A DNA stretch of 6,112 nucleotides, from assembly GCA_002426555.1 (NCBI GenBank), contig DIQU01000032.1:1-6112 (forward strand). The letters are read 5' to 3'. This stretch comes from Firmicutes bacterium UBA5454 (GTDB lineage: Bacteria > Bacillota > Clostridia > Caldicoprobacterales > DTU083). Positions 1-5,513 of the stretch are shown one piece after another; position 1 is the stretch's first letter; the number at the start of each line of letters is the position of its first letter. A program made the translations under genes and the position numbers. Below the pieces are notes generated by a model. It worked only from the letters and a program-made list of their open reading frames with translations, was not told where the DNA came from and did no database searches.

Positions 1-1
1 T

Positions 2-652
2 TTCTATCAGCCCATGGATGTCTCAGACCGCGCTCAGGTCGAGTCCATTGTAGAAAAGACCATCGAGGAGTTTGGCCGCGTGGATATCCTCGCCGCATAC
101 GCAGGTAAGACCTTTGACGGCGATCCCAACATGACGCAACAAGAGTGCCTGGAAAAAACCACCGCTGTCAACCAGTGGGGCACGTATTACAGCTGCTTCG
201 CAGTTGTCCCTCAGATGAAGAAACAGAAGAGCGGCAAGATCATCATCTGCTCCTCCAACGGAGCGTTCAACCCCACCGCTCCCGCTTTTGAGTATCATAT
301 GGCAAAGGGCGCCTGCGAATCGCTGTGCGTCAACCTCGCCATGGACCTTGCAAAGTTTGGTATTCGCGTCAATTGCATAAAGCCCGGACCAATCATCACC
401 GCATTCTGGGATGAACTCATGGAAGCCGGAGAGGAGCGCACCAAGATGCTGCAAGGGATCGCGGACGTGGAGGTTCCTTTGGGACGCACTGGCACCGCCG
501 ATGATATCGCAGGGCCTGCTCTATTCTTTGCATCCGAGCTCTCCAGCTATGTCACCGGGCTTTGCATGTATGTCGCAGGCGGCATGGGCTATGTCTATGC
601 TTATGGTCAGTCATCCATTGCACAGGCGGGAACAGGCCGTCAAGACATCTGA
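2..652 (+). CDS. Short-chain dehydrogenase/reductase (SDR), 3' part
   Basis: NAD(P)-dependent oxidoreductase of the classical SDR family; the 5' end lies outside the window. The frame is open from base 2 (FYQ-P-M-D-V-S-D), and the ATG at 14 falls within the usual DVSD segment after the third Rossmann strand. It is therefore an internal Met, not the start, and the TGxxxGxG cofactor loop is upstream of the window. Numbering from that Met, I see an AYAG version of the NNAG motif (28-31), the active-site Asn of the VNxxG segment (N53), the catalytic Ser region ICSS (78-81), the YHMAK form of YxxxK (Y94, K98), the NCIKPGPI segment after it (120-127), and a VAGG C-terminal motif. The last residues (YVYAYGQ onward) run a little past the usual SDR end. 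The substrate cannot be deduced. A hairpin terminator follows the stop, so co-transcription with the MFS gene would need readthrough. Family assignment is secure; specificity is unknown. Confidence 0.93.
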   Translation, partial: FYQPMDVSDRAQVESIVEKTIEEFGRVDILAAYAGKTFDGDPNMTQQECLEKTTAVNQWGTYYSCFAVVPQMKKQKSGKIIICSSNGAFNPTAPAFEYHMAKGACESLCVNLAMDLAKFGIRVNCIKPGPIITAFWDELMEAGEERTKMLQGIADVEVPLGRTGTADDIAGPALFFASELSSYVTGLCMYVAGGMGYVYAYGQSSIAQAGTGRQDI

Positions 653-687
653 TTTTTCTTAATCTTTCGCTTATCTTGGTCCTATGG

Positions 688-726
688 AAAAGCAGGGAGA
701 AGTTCGTTCTCCTCTCTCTGCTTTTT
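688..726 (+). terminator. Rho-independent terminator after the SDR gene
   Basis: AAAAGCAGGGAGA (688-700) pairs with TCTCTCTGCTTTT (713-725) as a 13-bp stem with one G-T wobble. The loop is 12 nt and the right arm runs into a T-tract (722-726). An alternative inner pairing, GGAGAA with TTCTCC, is also possible. It lies 36 nt after the SDR stop, as expected for an intrinsic terminator. Because A-runs face T-runs, the reverse strand could also use it. Confidence 0.75.
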
Positions 727-770
727 GCATATCTCCATGTTCAGGAAGGTTTTCGGCTTATTTATTCAGA

Positions 771-785
771 GGTCGTATAACGACC
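771..785 (+). promoter_or_regulatory. Inverted repeat overlapping a candidate -10 box of the MFS gene
   Basis: GGTCGT-ATA-ACGACC is a perfect 6-bp inverted repeat with a 3-nt spacer. It contains TATAAC (776-781), a 5/6 match to the -10 consensus. No good -35 box sits 16-18 nt upstream (TCGGCT or TTCGGC only). The layout would suit an operator overlapping a promoter that needs an activator, or that is blocked by a repressor. It lies 63 nt before the MFS start codon. This is inference from sequence alone. Confidence 0.35.
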
Positions 786-791
786 ATCGGG

Positions 792-820
792 TGGCACTTC
801 CGCTTTTGCAGGCCGTGCCA
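792..820 (+). other. Possible leader hairpin before the MFS gene
   Basis: TGGCAC (792-797) and GTGCCA (815-820) form a perfect 6-bp inverted repeat around a 17-nt loop. It lies between the candidate -10 box and the ribosome binding site (831-840), so it would sit in the 5' leader of the MFS transcript. It is too short to assign to a riboswitch class and may be chance. Confidence 0.25.
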
Positions 821-848
821 TAACCGTACAGAGAGGGGGAAATATCAA

Positions 849-2060
849 ATGGATCCAATGGTAAAACCGACCGGCAAGCGGTGGGCTATACTTTTCGTTA
901 TATTTATTGGTTGTGTTGTTGGTTCTTTCGCCCAGTTTGTGACCACAGCATTTGGCGGATATCTGATGAATGATCTCGGTTTGAGTACATCGCAATTTGG
1001 TGCCATCACCATGTGCCCTATGCTTACGGGTATCTTCTTTTCTATTTTCGCCGGTACCCTTGCCGATAAAAAAGGTGTCCGCTTTTCGGTATTCATTGCC
1101 GGCATTATCGGAATCATCGGTGCTGCACTCAGGATCATATCCACGTCCTATGCGATGCTGATGATCGCCAGCTTTTTGCTCGGTTTTCTTCCGGTATTCA
1201 TCTCTTCGAACTCCGCAAAACTCATATCCGAATGGTTTCCGAAAAAAGAGATCAGTCTGGCAATGGGCATATTCATGGCCGGCGGTGGCGCAGGTAACGC
1301 CATTGCTCAGGCGATCACCGCATACTTCGGGACATTTTACACCGCATGTGTAGTGACGCTGATCATGATGGTCATAGCGTATGTCCTATTTTTAGTCGTC
1401 GCTTCTGACCGTCCCGAAGGTGCCACTCCGCCTCCTGCGGACGTGCCTGTCTCTGAGACAATTGGCAATGTGCTTAGACTCAAGCATATATGGGTTATCG
1501 GTCTTACCATGATTTGCTTCATGGTCGGCAATATGACCGTTTCCATTTACCTTACTACGGCGCTCACCACCAAAGGTGTCCCCGTGACTACGGCAGGTTT
1601 TGTTACATCCGCATTTGCCATCGGTATCATGCTCGGTACTATTTTCGGTGGAGCTGTGATACTCAAGATTGGCAAGGGCAAGTTCCGTATTCCATCTTTG
1701 ATTGTCGGTATCATCGGCGGTATCTGCATATATGTGGGGTGGATGCTTGCTTCCCTCGCCATAACGGCAGCGTTTATGTTTATCGGTGCCTTGTGCTGTG
1801 GCGCGTTGGTGCCGGTAAGTATGTCGGCGATGGTCTATATCCCCGGCATGAAGCCTGAATACATGGGCGCCGCTGGCGGCTATGCGAACATGATGCGCTT
1901 TCTCGCTGCGTTTGTGTTCCCCTCTTACATCATAGCGCCTATCGCGGGCAGCAACTTCAATGTCTTCATGATTTTTGCAGCTGTTGCAGTCGTTCTCTTC
2001 GGTGTATTCACAATGGGGCTTCCGGAGGTGCTCAAAAAGCAGCCTGACCCGGTAAACTGA
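849..2060 (+). CDS. Major facilitator superfamily (MFS) transporter
   Basis: Secondary transporter of the inner membrane, 403 residues, the usual size for a 12-helix MFS protein. I chose the ATG at 849 because GAGAGGGGGA (831-840) ends 8 nt before it; the frame opens further upstream, but those residues are polar and contain no membrane segment. The protein begins with a short polar tail (MDPMVKPTGKRW) and then a hydrophobic helix. MFS motif A between helices 2 and 3 is clear: GTLADKKGVR (69-78). A WFPKKE...AMG segment (129-140) and a Gly-rich stretch (GGGAGN, 145-150) resemble the NarK/NNP and OFA-like subgroups. A central polar loop rich in Pro and Ala (about 188-205) divides the two six-helix halves. 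The tail is LKKQPDPVN. The substrate cannot be deduced; the upstream SDR suggests a small organic compound or its oxidised product, which is inference. A palindromic repeat begins 6 nt after the stop. Confidence 0.92.
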   Translation: MDPMVKPTGKRWAILFVIFIGCVVGSFAQFVTTAFGGYLMNDLGLSTSQFGAITMCPMLTGIFFSIFAGTLADKKGVRFSVFIAGIIGIIGAALRIISTSYAMLMIASFLLGFLPVFISSNSAKLISEWFPKKEISLAMGIFMAGGGAGNAIAQAITAYFGTFYTACVVTLIMMVIAYVLFLVVASDRPEGATPPPADVPVSETIGNVLRLKHIWVIGLTMICFMVGNMTVSIYLTTALTTKGVPVTTAGFVTSAFAIGIMLGTIFGGAVILKIGKGKFRIPSLIVGIIGGICIYVGWMLASLAITAAFMFIGALCCGALVPVSMSAMVYIPGMKPEYMGAAGGYANMMRFLAAFVFPSYIIAPIAGSNFNVFMIFAAVAVVLFGVFTMGLPEVLKKQPDPVN

Positions 2061-2065
2061 TTTGT

Positions 2066-2150
2066 CCCGGGGAAGCAAAGGGACGTTCTATGCACTGGGG
2101 ACGGTTCCTGCTGCATTTCTGGAAGAAAAAAAAGTCCCGTTGCTTCCGGG
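2066..2150. repeat. Palindromic repeat, copy A (GGAAGCAAAGGGACGTTCT core)
   Basis: The arms CCCGGggAAGCAAaGGGAC (2066-2084) and GTCCCgTTGCTTCCGGG (2134-2150) form an imperfect inverted repeat of about 16 pairs. The core at 2071-2089 matches copies at 4535 and 6022 with one or two differences over 19 nt. A second variant, GGGGACGGTTCCT, lies in the loop (2097-2109). The element starts directly after the MFS stop codon and could terminate or protect the transcript. It resembles REP/RAYT-type or MITE-type elements of Firmicutes, but no transposase is present here. The short ORF that could be drawn through it is not a gene. Confidence 0.7.
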
Positions 2151-2165
2151 CCAGTTTCTGTTAAT

Positions 2166-2192
2166 GTGGCAAGGGAAACGTCCCTCCGCCAC
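2166..2192. other. Hairpin with inverted copy of the repeat core
   Basis: GTGGC-a-AGGGA-aacg-TCCCT-cc-GCCAC folds into a stem with two 5-bp helices. The right arm contains AACGTCCCT (2177-2185), the exact reverse complement of AGGGACGTT in copy A (2079-2087). The 2066-2192 block may therefore be one larger inverted element with ends of opposite orientation. There is no T-tract, so it is not a canonical terminator. Confidence 0.45.
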
Positions 2193-2220
2193 CTCAGGCG
2201 CAAGCCAAAAGCTAACTGTT

Positions 2221-2271
2221 GTACGGCGCTACCGCACCTGTCCGTAAGGGCGAGTGGAGGTAGCGCCGTAC
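2221..2271. repeat. Perfect 13-bp inverted repeat, long hairpin
   Basis: GTACGGCGCTACC (2221-2233) and GGTAGCGCCGTAC (2259-2271) are exact reverse complements separated by 25 nt. The stem extends two more positions with T-G wobbles. It is GC-rich compared with the AT-rich DNA that follows. There is no T-tract on either side. It may be part of the same composite element as the two hairpins upstream, or an independent small repeat. Confidence 0.6.
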
Positions 2272-2579
2272 GGGTTACTGTCTATTATCAAAAACCAGGA
2301 ATAGAGTTTATTTGAAGTATGTTTCAAATCCAGTATTAAAAATATATGAACCCCTTGGAACTTGAATTGCCACTAAGCAGATATTTAAGCAGTCAGCACA
2401 TGAACCTACTGCATTTATTCTCATCAATCAAACCACCTTTGAGAATCAAGAGGAGAGCTCACGTGATGCCGTAACTATGTTTGATTTCCGCAGTTTCTAG
2501 CCCGGAGTGTATGGACGGCAAAGCTAATGGACTTATTGTGAATTCACACATTGTTTAGTATATTGTGCCACATTCAACG
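2272..2579. other. Intergenic region, no gene supported
   Basis: This AT-rich stretch lies between the convergent MFS and flavin oxidoreductase genes. I found no ORF with a ribosome binding site or family resemblance on either strand and no tRNA-like fold. It contains TTTGAA/TTCAAA (2311-2316 and 2323-2328, a 6-bp inverted repeat) and a perfect 12-bp palindrome TGTGAATTCACA (2537-2548). No poly-T hairpin suitable for ending the minus-strand operon was seen just past 2580. Confidence 0.5.
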
Positions 2580-3119
2580 TTACACGTTTTTACCCATCTC
2601 ATATGCCTGCTCCATTGCCTGGCTGCCCTGAACATCTCCCGCTTTCCACGCACCAAGCCCATAGATAATACCCTTTTCTTTTACCCCGTCAAGGCAGGAA
2701 GTAAATCCTCTGAAACATTCTATGGTTCTTTGCATATACTGTTCTCGGCCATCTGCGGCAGTGATAATAAAGTACATTTCTTTGTCCTTGATTTCGGTAT
2801 ATTTTGGATAGGTTCTATCGATCAAAGTTTTCATTCTTCCACTCATGGCATAAAAATAAACAGGTGTCGCCATGACAATCACGTCTGCAGCTATCATTTT
2901 ATCTAGAATCTCTTTCATGTCATCCTTCTGAACACAAATGCCGCCATTTCCTTTACAGGTATCGCAGGCCAAACAAAAATTGATTTTCTTATCTCTGATA
3001 AATATTTTTTCAGCCTGATTTCCTGATTCCTTGGCTCCCAGCATAAATTGGTCGCATAAGAGATCAGAATTTCCACTTCTTCTAGGACTTGCCGATATTA
3101 TCAATACCTTTTTACTCAT
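2580..3119 (-). CDS. Flavodoxin-fold NAD(P)H oxidoreductase with Fe-S-type Cys motif
   Basis: A cytoplasmic FMN-dependent reductase of the NADPH-dependent FMN reductase / iron-sulfur flavoprotein group, 179 residues. The FMN-phosphate loop is SASPRRSGNS near the N-terminus (9-18, ending just after S17). A compact cysteine cluster, C49-x2-C52-x2-C55-x6-C62, matches the CX2CX2CX(4-7)C pattern that binds a 4Fe-4S cluster in archaeal and clostridial iron-sulfur flavoproteins. The flavin-ring segment TPVYFYAMSGRMKTLIDR (85-102) is typical. The start codon overlaps the stop of nudC by 8 nt (ATGAGTAA on the minus strand). A strong AGGAGGAG (3128-3135) inside the end of nudC precedes it with good spacing, so the two genes are almost certainly co-transcribed and translationally coupled. 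In such proteins electrons usually come from ferredoxin or NAD(P)H; the acceptor here is unknown. Cluster binding is inferred from the cysteines. Confidence 0.9.
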   Translation of the reverse strand: MSKKVLIISASPRRSGNSDLLCDQFMLGAKESGNQAEKIFIRDKKINFCLACDTCKGNGGICVQKDDMKEILDKMIAADVIVMATPVYFYAMSGRMKTLIDRTYPKYTEIKDKEMYFIITAADGREQYMQRTIECFRGFTSCLDGVKEKGIIYGLGAWKAGDVQGSQAMEQAYEMGKNV

Positions 3120-3963
3120 TCAATTTACTCCTCCTAAATACATTGATCATTTCACCGGTCAAAGAAATGTTATCATCCGGATCAGGGATCTCCTCTCGAG
3201 ACATCCAGACTCCGACAGACAGTTCGTCATCATCGAGATGGATCGTGCTGTCTCCGTCCAGCTCGGCGAAAAAACCTGCCAAGAGGGTATCGGAAAACGG
3301 CCAGGGCTGGCTTTTATAATAACGAATATTTTTCACCTGCACCCCAACTTCCTCCATAACCTCTCGGCGCACTGTCTGTTCGAGGCTTTCTCCGATCTCG
3401 TTAAAGCCGGCTACAAGAGCATATTTACGGTAGTCGATATTGGCATATTTGGTCATCAGCAGTCTGTCCCCATCATGCACCCCTACAATGACACAGGGTG
3501 TAATGGTGGGATAGACAGTCATCCCGCAGCTTGCGCAATAAAGCATCCGTTCCTTTTCCGAGCGCTGCAGGGGCTTACGGCATCGACTGCAAAATTTGTG
3601 GTCGGCGTACCAGCGATACAGCTGCCAGCCGATTATACCTGCGAAGGAGCGCCAGTATTTTTTCCGAAACCGCTTGTTGCTCACATAGACCCAGCCCGGC
3701 ACCTCATCTAGGCCCTCTTCTTCAACCAGATAATAATTTAAATCGTCAATGGTAAATAAAAACTGGGCCTCCTGCAGCAGATGCGTGTGACTGTCGGAAT
3801 AATCGGCAAAGGACGGATACCAAAGCTTATCCTTATCCTCTCGCACCAGTACGGTGCCTTCCTGCACAGTACCTTCCTGAAAAGCAAGAAACAAGTCCTC
3901 TGGCTCCGCCTGTTTATTTTGAAATTCATTCTGGAATGTTCTAGGTTCAATATCTTGGAACAT
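3112..3963 (-). CDS. nudC: NAD+ diphosphatase / NAD-capped RNA hydrolase, NudC-type Nudix protein
   Basis: Hydrolyses NAD(H) to NMN(H) and AMP and, in characterised NudC enzymes, removes NAD caps from RNA 5' ends. The 283-residue protein has an N-terminal domain (about 1-120), a zinc ribbon with C125-x2-C128 and C143-x2-C146, and a Nudix domain. The Nudix box is complete: G186-x5-E192-x7-R200-E201-V-M-E204-E205-V-G207-V. The NudC signature SQPWPF (218-223) follows, but the next residue is Ser instead of the usual Pro of SQPWPFPxS. The length is slightly above the E. coli enzyme. The start at 3963 is supported by GGAGGAGGTGA (3973-3983) 9 nt upstream. The N-terminal domain carries a short tandem repeat (QEGTVQEGTV, residues 29-38) encoded by a 15-bp duplication. 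It is the first gene of an operon with the downstream flavin oxidoreductase. Clear family assignment. Confidence 0.95.
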   Translation of the reverse strand: MFQDIEPRTFQNEFQNKQAEPEDLFLAFQEGTVQEGTVLVREDKDKLWYPSFADYSDSHTHLLQEAQFLFTIDDLNYYLVEEEGLDEVPGWVYVSNKRFRKKYWRSFAGIIGWQLYRWYADHKFCSRCRKPLQRSEKERMLYCASCGMTVYPTITPCVIVGVHDGDRLLMTKYANIDYRKYALVAGFNEIGESLEQTVRREVMEEVGVQVKNIRYYKSQPWPFSDTLLAGFFAELDGDSTIHLDDDELSVGVWMSREEIPDPDDNISLTGEMINVFRRSKLNE

Positions 3964-4066
3964 CAGCTTAACTCACCTCCTCCATACTTAATGCTACACT
4001 ATTAATCAAATTTTTGCAGCAGAAAAAATAAAGAATGACAGTCTAGAGCAGGAGCGCAGTGATGGT

Positions 4067-4447
4067 ATGAAGCACTGGGAACAGGTTTATGATTTTACTT
4101 ATCCAAGAGAAAACGTTGCTAACATTGCAGTTAATATGACTTATGAAGCTTTGGATGCAGAACAGGCAGAGGTAGGTCTTGCTTTTACCACTGATCTTCG
4201 GATTTTGGGCTACGAACTAGTGTTGTTAGAGGATGATAAAATGGTATTTCCAGTTTATAATCCTGCACCTCTTTTCAAACAAGAAATCATTGATGTATAC
4301 CCTGAAATTCCTGAACAGATGAAAAAGCTGAGTGAAGTTCTGGATGAGGAAACCATTATGGCATTGAATAAAGAAGTAGACATAGACAAGAAAAGCGTTG
4401 ATGAAGTAGCCAAGAGCTTTTTGCAAGAACAGGGTTTGATTAAATAG
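4067..4447 (+). pseudogene. C-terminal fragment of an OpuC/ProX-like osmoprotectant ABC substrate-binding protein
   Basis: The 126-residue product resembles the last third of quaternary-amine (glycine betaine/choline/carnitine) binding proteins, which are normally about 300 residues. Diagnostic stretches are the AFTTDLRI segment (39-46), LEDDK...FPVYNPAPLF (54-70) and the terminal LNKEVD...SVDEVAKSFL (100-119). There is no signal peptide, lipobox or N-terminal lobe, so it cannot work as a normal binding protein. The same frame stays open back to 3992, and the residues before the ATG (ERSDG) look like continuing family sequence. This argues that the ATG at 4067 is an internal Met. AGGAG (4050-4054) lies 12 nt before it, too far for a strong site. 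No permease or ATPase genes are nearby. The coding frame itself is free of stops, so the truncation looks recent or the piece may be translated. Family call is good; fragment status is likely. Confidence 0.75.
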
Positions 4448-4476
4448 AGCTATAAATGAACAGATGCTACTGTTAT

Positions 4477-4531
4477 ATTGGCTCTGTTGCTCTTAGTAAC
4501 TAGTATGAAAGTGCATCAGGGCCAATTTTAT
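4477..4531 (+). terminator. Hairpin terminator after the binding-protein fragment
   Basis: ATTGGCTCTG (4477-4486) pairs with CAGGGCCAAT (4517-4526) with one wobble. The stem extends inward past a T-T mismatch with TGC/GCA. The right arm is followed by TTTTAT-type sequence (4526-4531). It begins 29 nt after the stop and probably ended the original transport operon. The loop is long, which lowers confidence. Confidence 0.5.
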
Positions 4532-4534
4532 AAA

Positions 4535-4563
4535 GGAAGCAAGGGGAAGTTCTTTTTGCTTCC
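4535..4563. repeat. Palindromic repeat, copy B
   Basis: A 29-nt near-palindrome, GGAAGCAAGGGGAA-G-TTCTTTTTGCTTCC, in which 14 pairs form if three G-T wobbles are allowed. It matches copy C (6022-6049) with one substitution over 28 nt and shares its core with copy A (2071-2089). It lies just after the candidate terminator of the binding-protein fragment. Confidence 0.75.
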
Positions 4564-4638
4564 TTCTTGTAGTTTTTTATCCTCTTTTGTAATACCTCAA
4601 TGGAGATGGATCGACAAAAGCGGTAGACAAGAAAAAAC
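4564..4638. other. Repeat B spacer, present only in this copy
   Basis: About 75 nt lie between palindrome B and the 58-bp direct repeat. The equivalent distance near the window end is only a few bases, so copy C has lost, or copy B has gained, about 71 nt. Reading frames through it (for example ending WIDKSGRQEKTF...) have no ribosome binding site and no family I recognise. Confidence 0.4.
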
Positions 4639-4696
4639 TTTTTATCACCGTAGTTTTGATGTGAAACAATGGACGGAGCGTTAATGCTCCGTCCTT
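4639..4696. repeat. 58-bp perfect direct repeat, first copy
   Basis: Identical base for base to 6055-6112, including the internal hairpin GGACGGAGC-GTTAAT-GCTCCGTCC (4671-4694) with a 9-bp perfect stem. The second copy reaches the window edge, so the true repeat may be longer there; on this side identity stops after CCTT at 4696. The hairpin with its short T-run could weakly terminate plus-strand transcription. Confidence 0.9.
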
Positions 4697-4722
4697 ATAC
4701 ATTACTATTCCTCATATTCGGA

Positions 4723-4833
4723 GCCTGTCAGCTGATTGAACGGGAATATGGCTTGAAAATAGTTAATGAAGACGAATTTACGAGGATGCTGGCACAGGGG
4801 GAAGAGGAATATAGAAATGTTTCTGGTGACTAG
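4723..4833 (+). pseudogene. C-terminal scrap resembling a BRCT-domain end
   Basis: One frame reads ACQLIEREYGLKIVNEDEF followed by TRMLAQGEEEYRNVSGD and a TAG at 4831-4833. The pattern of charged helix, GLKIV, then NEDEFxxML is typical of the last helix of BRCT domains (as in NAD-dependent DNA ligases and DNA polymerase III epsilon-like exonucleases). There is no start codon with a ribosome binding site, and the frame emerges from the 58-bp repeat. I read it as the 3' end of a larger gene cut off by the repeat. The match is short, so the domain call is tentative. Confidence 0.4.
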
Positions 4834-4989
4834 GCTATGGCATAAAGCTCATAATAGAGTTATTATAGTTATGGGCATATGCCATTGTGATTGTTAGGCA
4901 TGGTATGTGTTTTAGCAGAGACTGCGGGATACAGAGATGCAGATAACGCTTATTTATCGATTATAATCAATAAAGGAGGATGGAAGCGA

Positions 4990-5324
4990 ATGATTGTATA
5001 TGGGCCTGTGCCGTCAAGACGTTTGGGTCAGAGCGTTGGAATCAATAATATTCCGCTAAAATTATTAAAAACATATCTGGAGCGGAAATTGAGTGTATCA
5101 CAGGAGATGAAGAAGAAGAAGGATTTTTCTTAACCGAAGCTGTTGCGGATGATTTGTTAAGTATTGCGTCAGTGCATCCGGTCAGAAAAGATGTTATTGA
5201 TAATTTGCTCAAGAAAAGAAACGTGGACAAAGCAATCATAAACAAGCTGGTGGAGCAAGGCAAGCTGTTTGAGTTTACGTATGAGGGAAAGAAGTTTTAT
5301 AGAAAGAACATACGGAATTTATGA
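4990..5324 (+). pseudogene. Radical SAM protein (COG0731-like) with a large frame-breaking internal deletion
   Basis: The 5' end is intact: AAAGGAGGA (4972-4980), ATG at 4990, and the family N-terminus IVYGPVPSRRLGQSVGINN to about codon 24 (5061). In this family a CxxxCxxC cluster motif follows within a few residues, but here it is missing. From about 5064 a different frame resumes with the family C-terminus: ISGAEIEC, then GDEEEEGFFLTE, DDLLSIASVHPVRKDV, and KLVEQGKLFEFTYEGKKFY, ending at TGA 5322-5324. So the first 24 and last 86 codons survive out of roughly 300, in different frames. In the first frame translation ends at 5133 after 48 residues, the last 24 of them unrelated. The whole radical SAM barrel is gone, so no activity is possible. 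Junction at about 5060-5066. Recognition of both ends is confident. Confidence 0.85.
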
Positions 5325-5513
5325 AATTAGCGCAAGAGAAAAATTGCTGACAGTCTGGAAAACGGAAGATCATTCATATAGAGGGTGGCAATTTTACTAG
5401 GAATTTTATCCCGTAAAATGTCTGGATTGCGCTAAAGAGTGGGTGGAAAGCTAAGATAATCTGGAATCTATTAAAATTAAGAGGTAAATATATTTTGAAA
5501 GGAGTCTTGTAAA
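5325..5513. other. Intergenic leader before the flavin reductase gene
   Basis: No complete gene seen. One open frame (5314-5397) reads through AREKLLTVWKTEDHSY to a TAG at 5398 but has no start of its own and overlaps the end of the radical SAM remnant; I do not recognise it. No convincing -35/-10 pair was found: TTGCGC (5427-5432) and TAAGAT (5452-5457) are 19 nt apart and weak. Confidence 0.35.

Noticed and set aside
684..848. N-terminal extension of the MFS gene by 55 codons
   Set aside because: The ATG at 684 has no ribosome binding site, lies in the terminator, and gives polar residues with no transporter homology; the ATG at 849 has a strong site.
2062..2247. 61-codon ORF after the MFS gene
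   Set aside because: It runs through the palindromic repeat elements, has no ribosome binding site and no recognisable protein features.
2565..3711. Long plus-strand ORFs opposite the oxidoreductase and nudC
   Set aside because: These are antisense shadows of two clear genes with complete family motifs on the minus strand.
3964..4066. Divergent promoters between nudC and the binding-protein fragment
   Set aside because: Candidate boxes on the minus strand (TTGATT with TATGGA, or CTGCAA with TAGCAT, 17-nt spacing) match the consensus poorly, so no promoter was called.
4478..4684. 68-codon ORF with a hydrophobic start
   Set aside because: It begins inside the hairpin terminator and crosses palindrome B and the 58-bp repeat; no ribosome binding site and no homology that I recognise.
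4891..4989. 33-codon upstream extension of the radical SAM N-terminus
   Set aside because: The strong ribosome binding site at 4972-4980 and the family N-terminus at 4990 fix the start; upstream residues do not resemble the family.
5314..5400. Short open frame reading through AREKLLTVWKTEDHSY
   Set aside because: No start codon or ribosome binding site, overlaps the radical SAM remnant, and I recognise no family; it could be a relic but cannot be supported.
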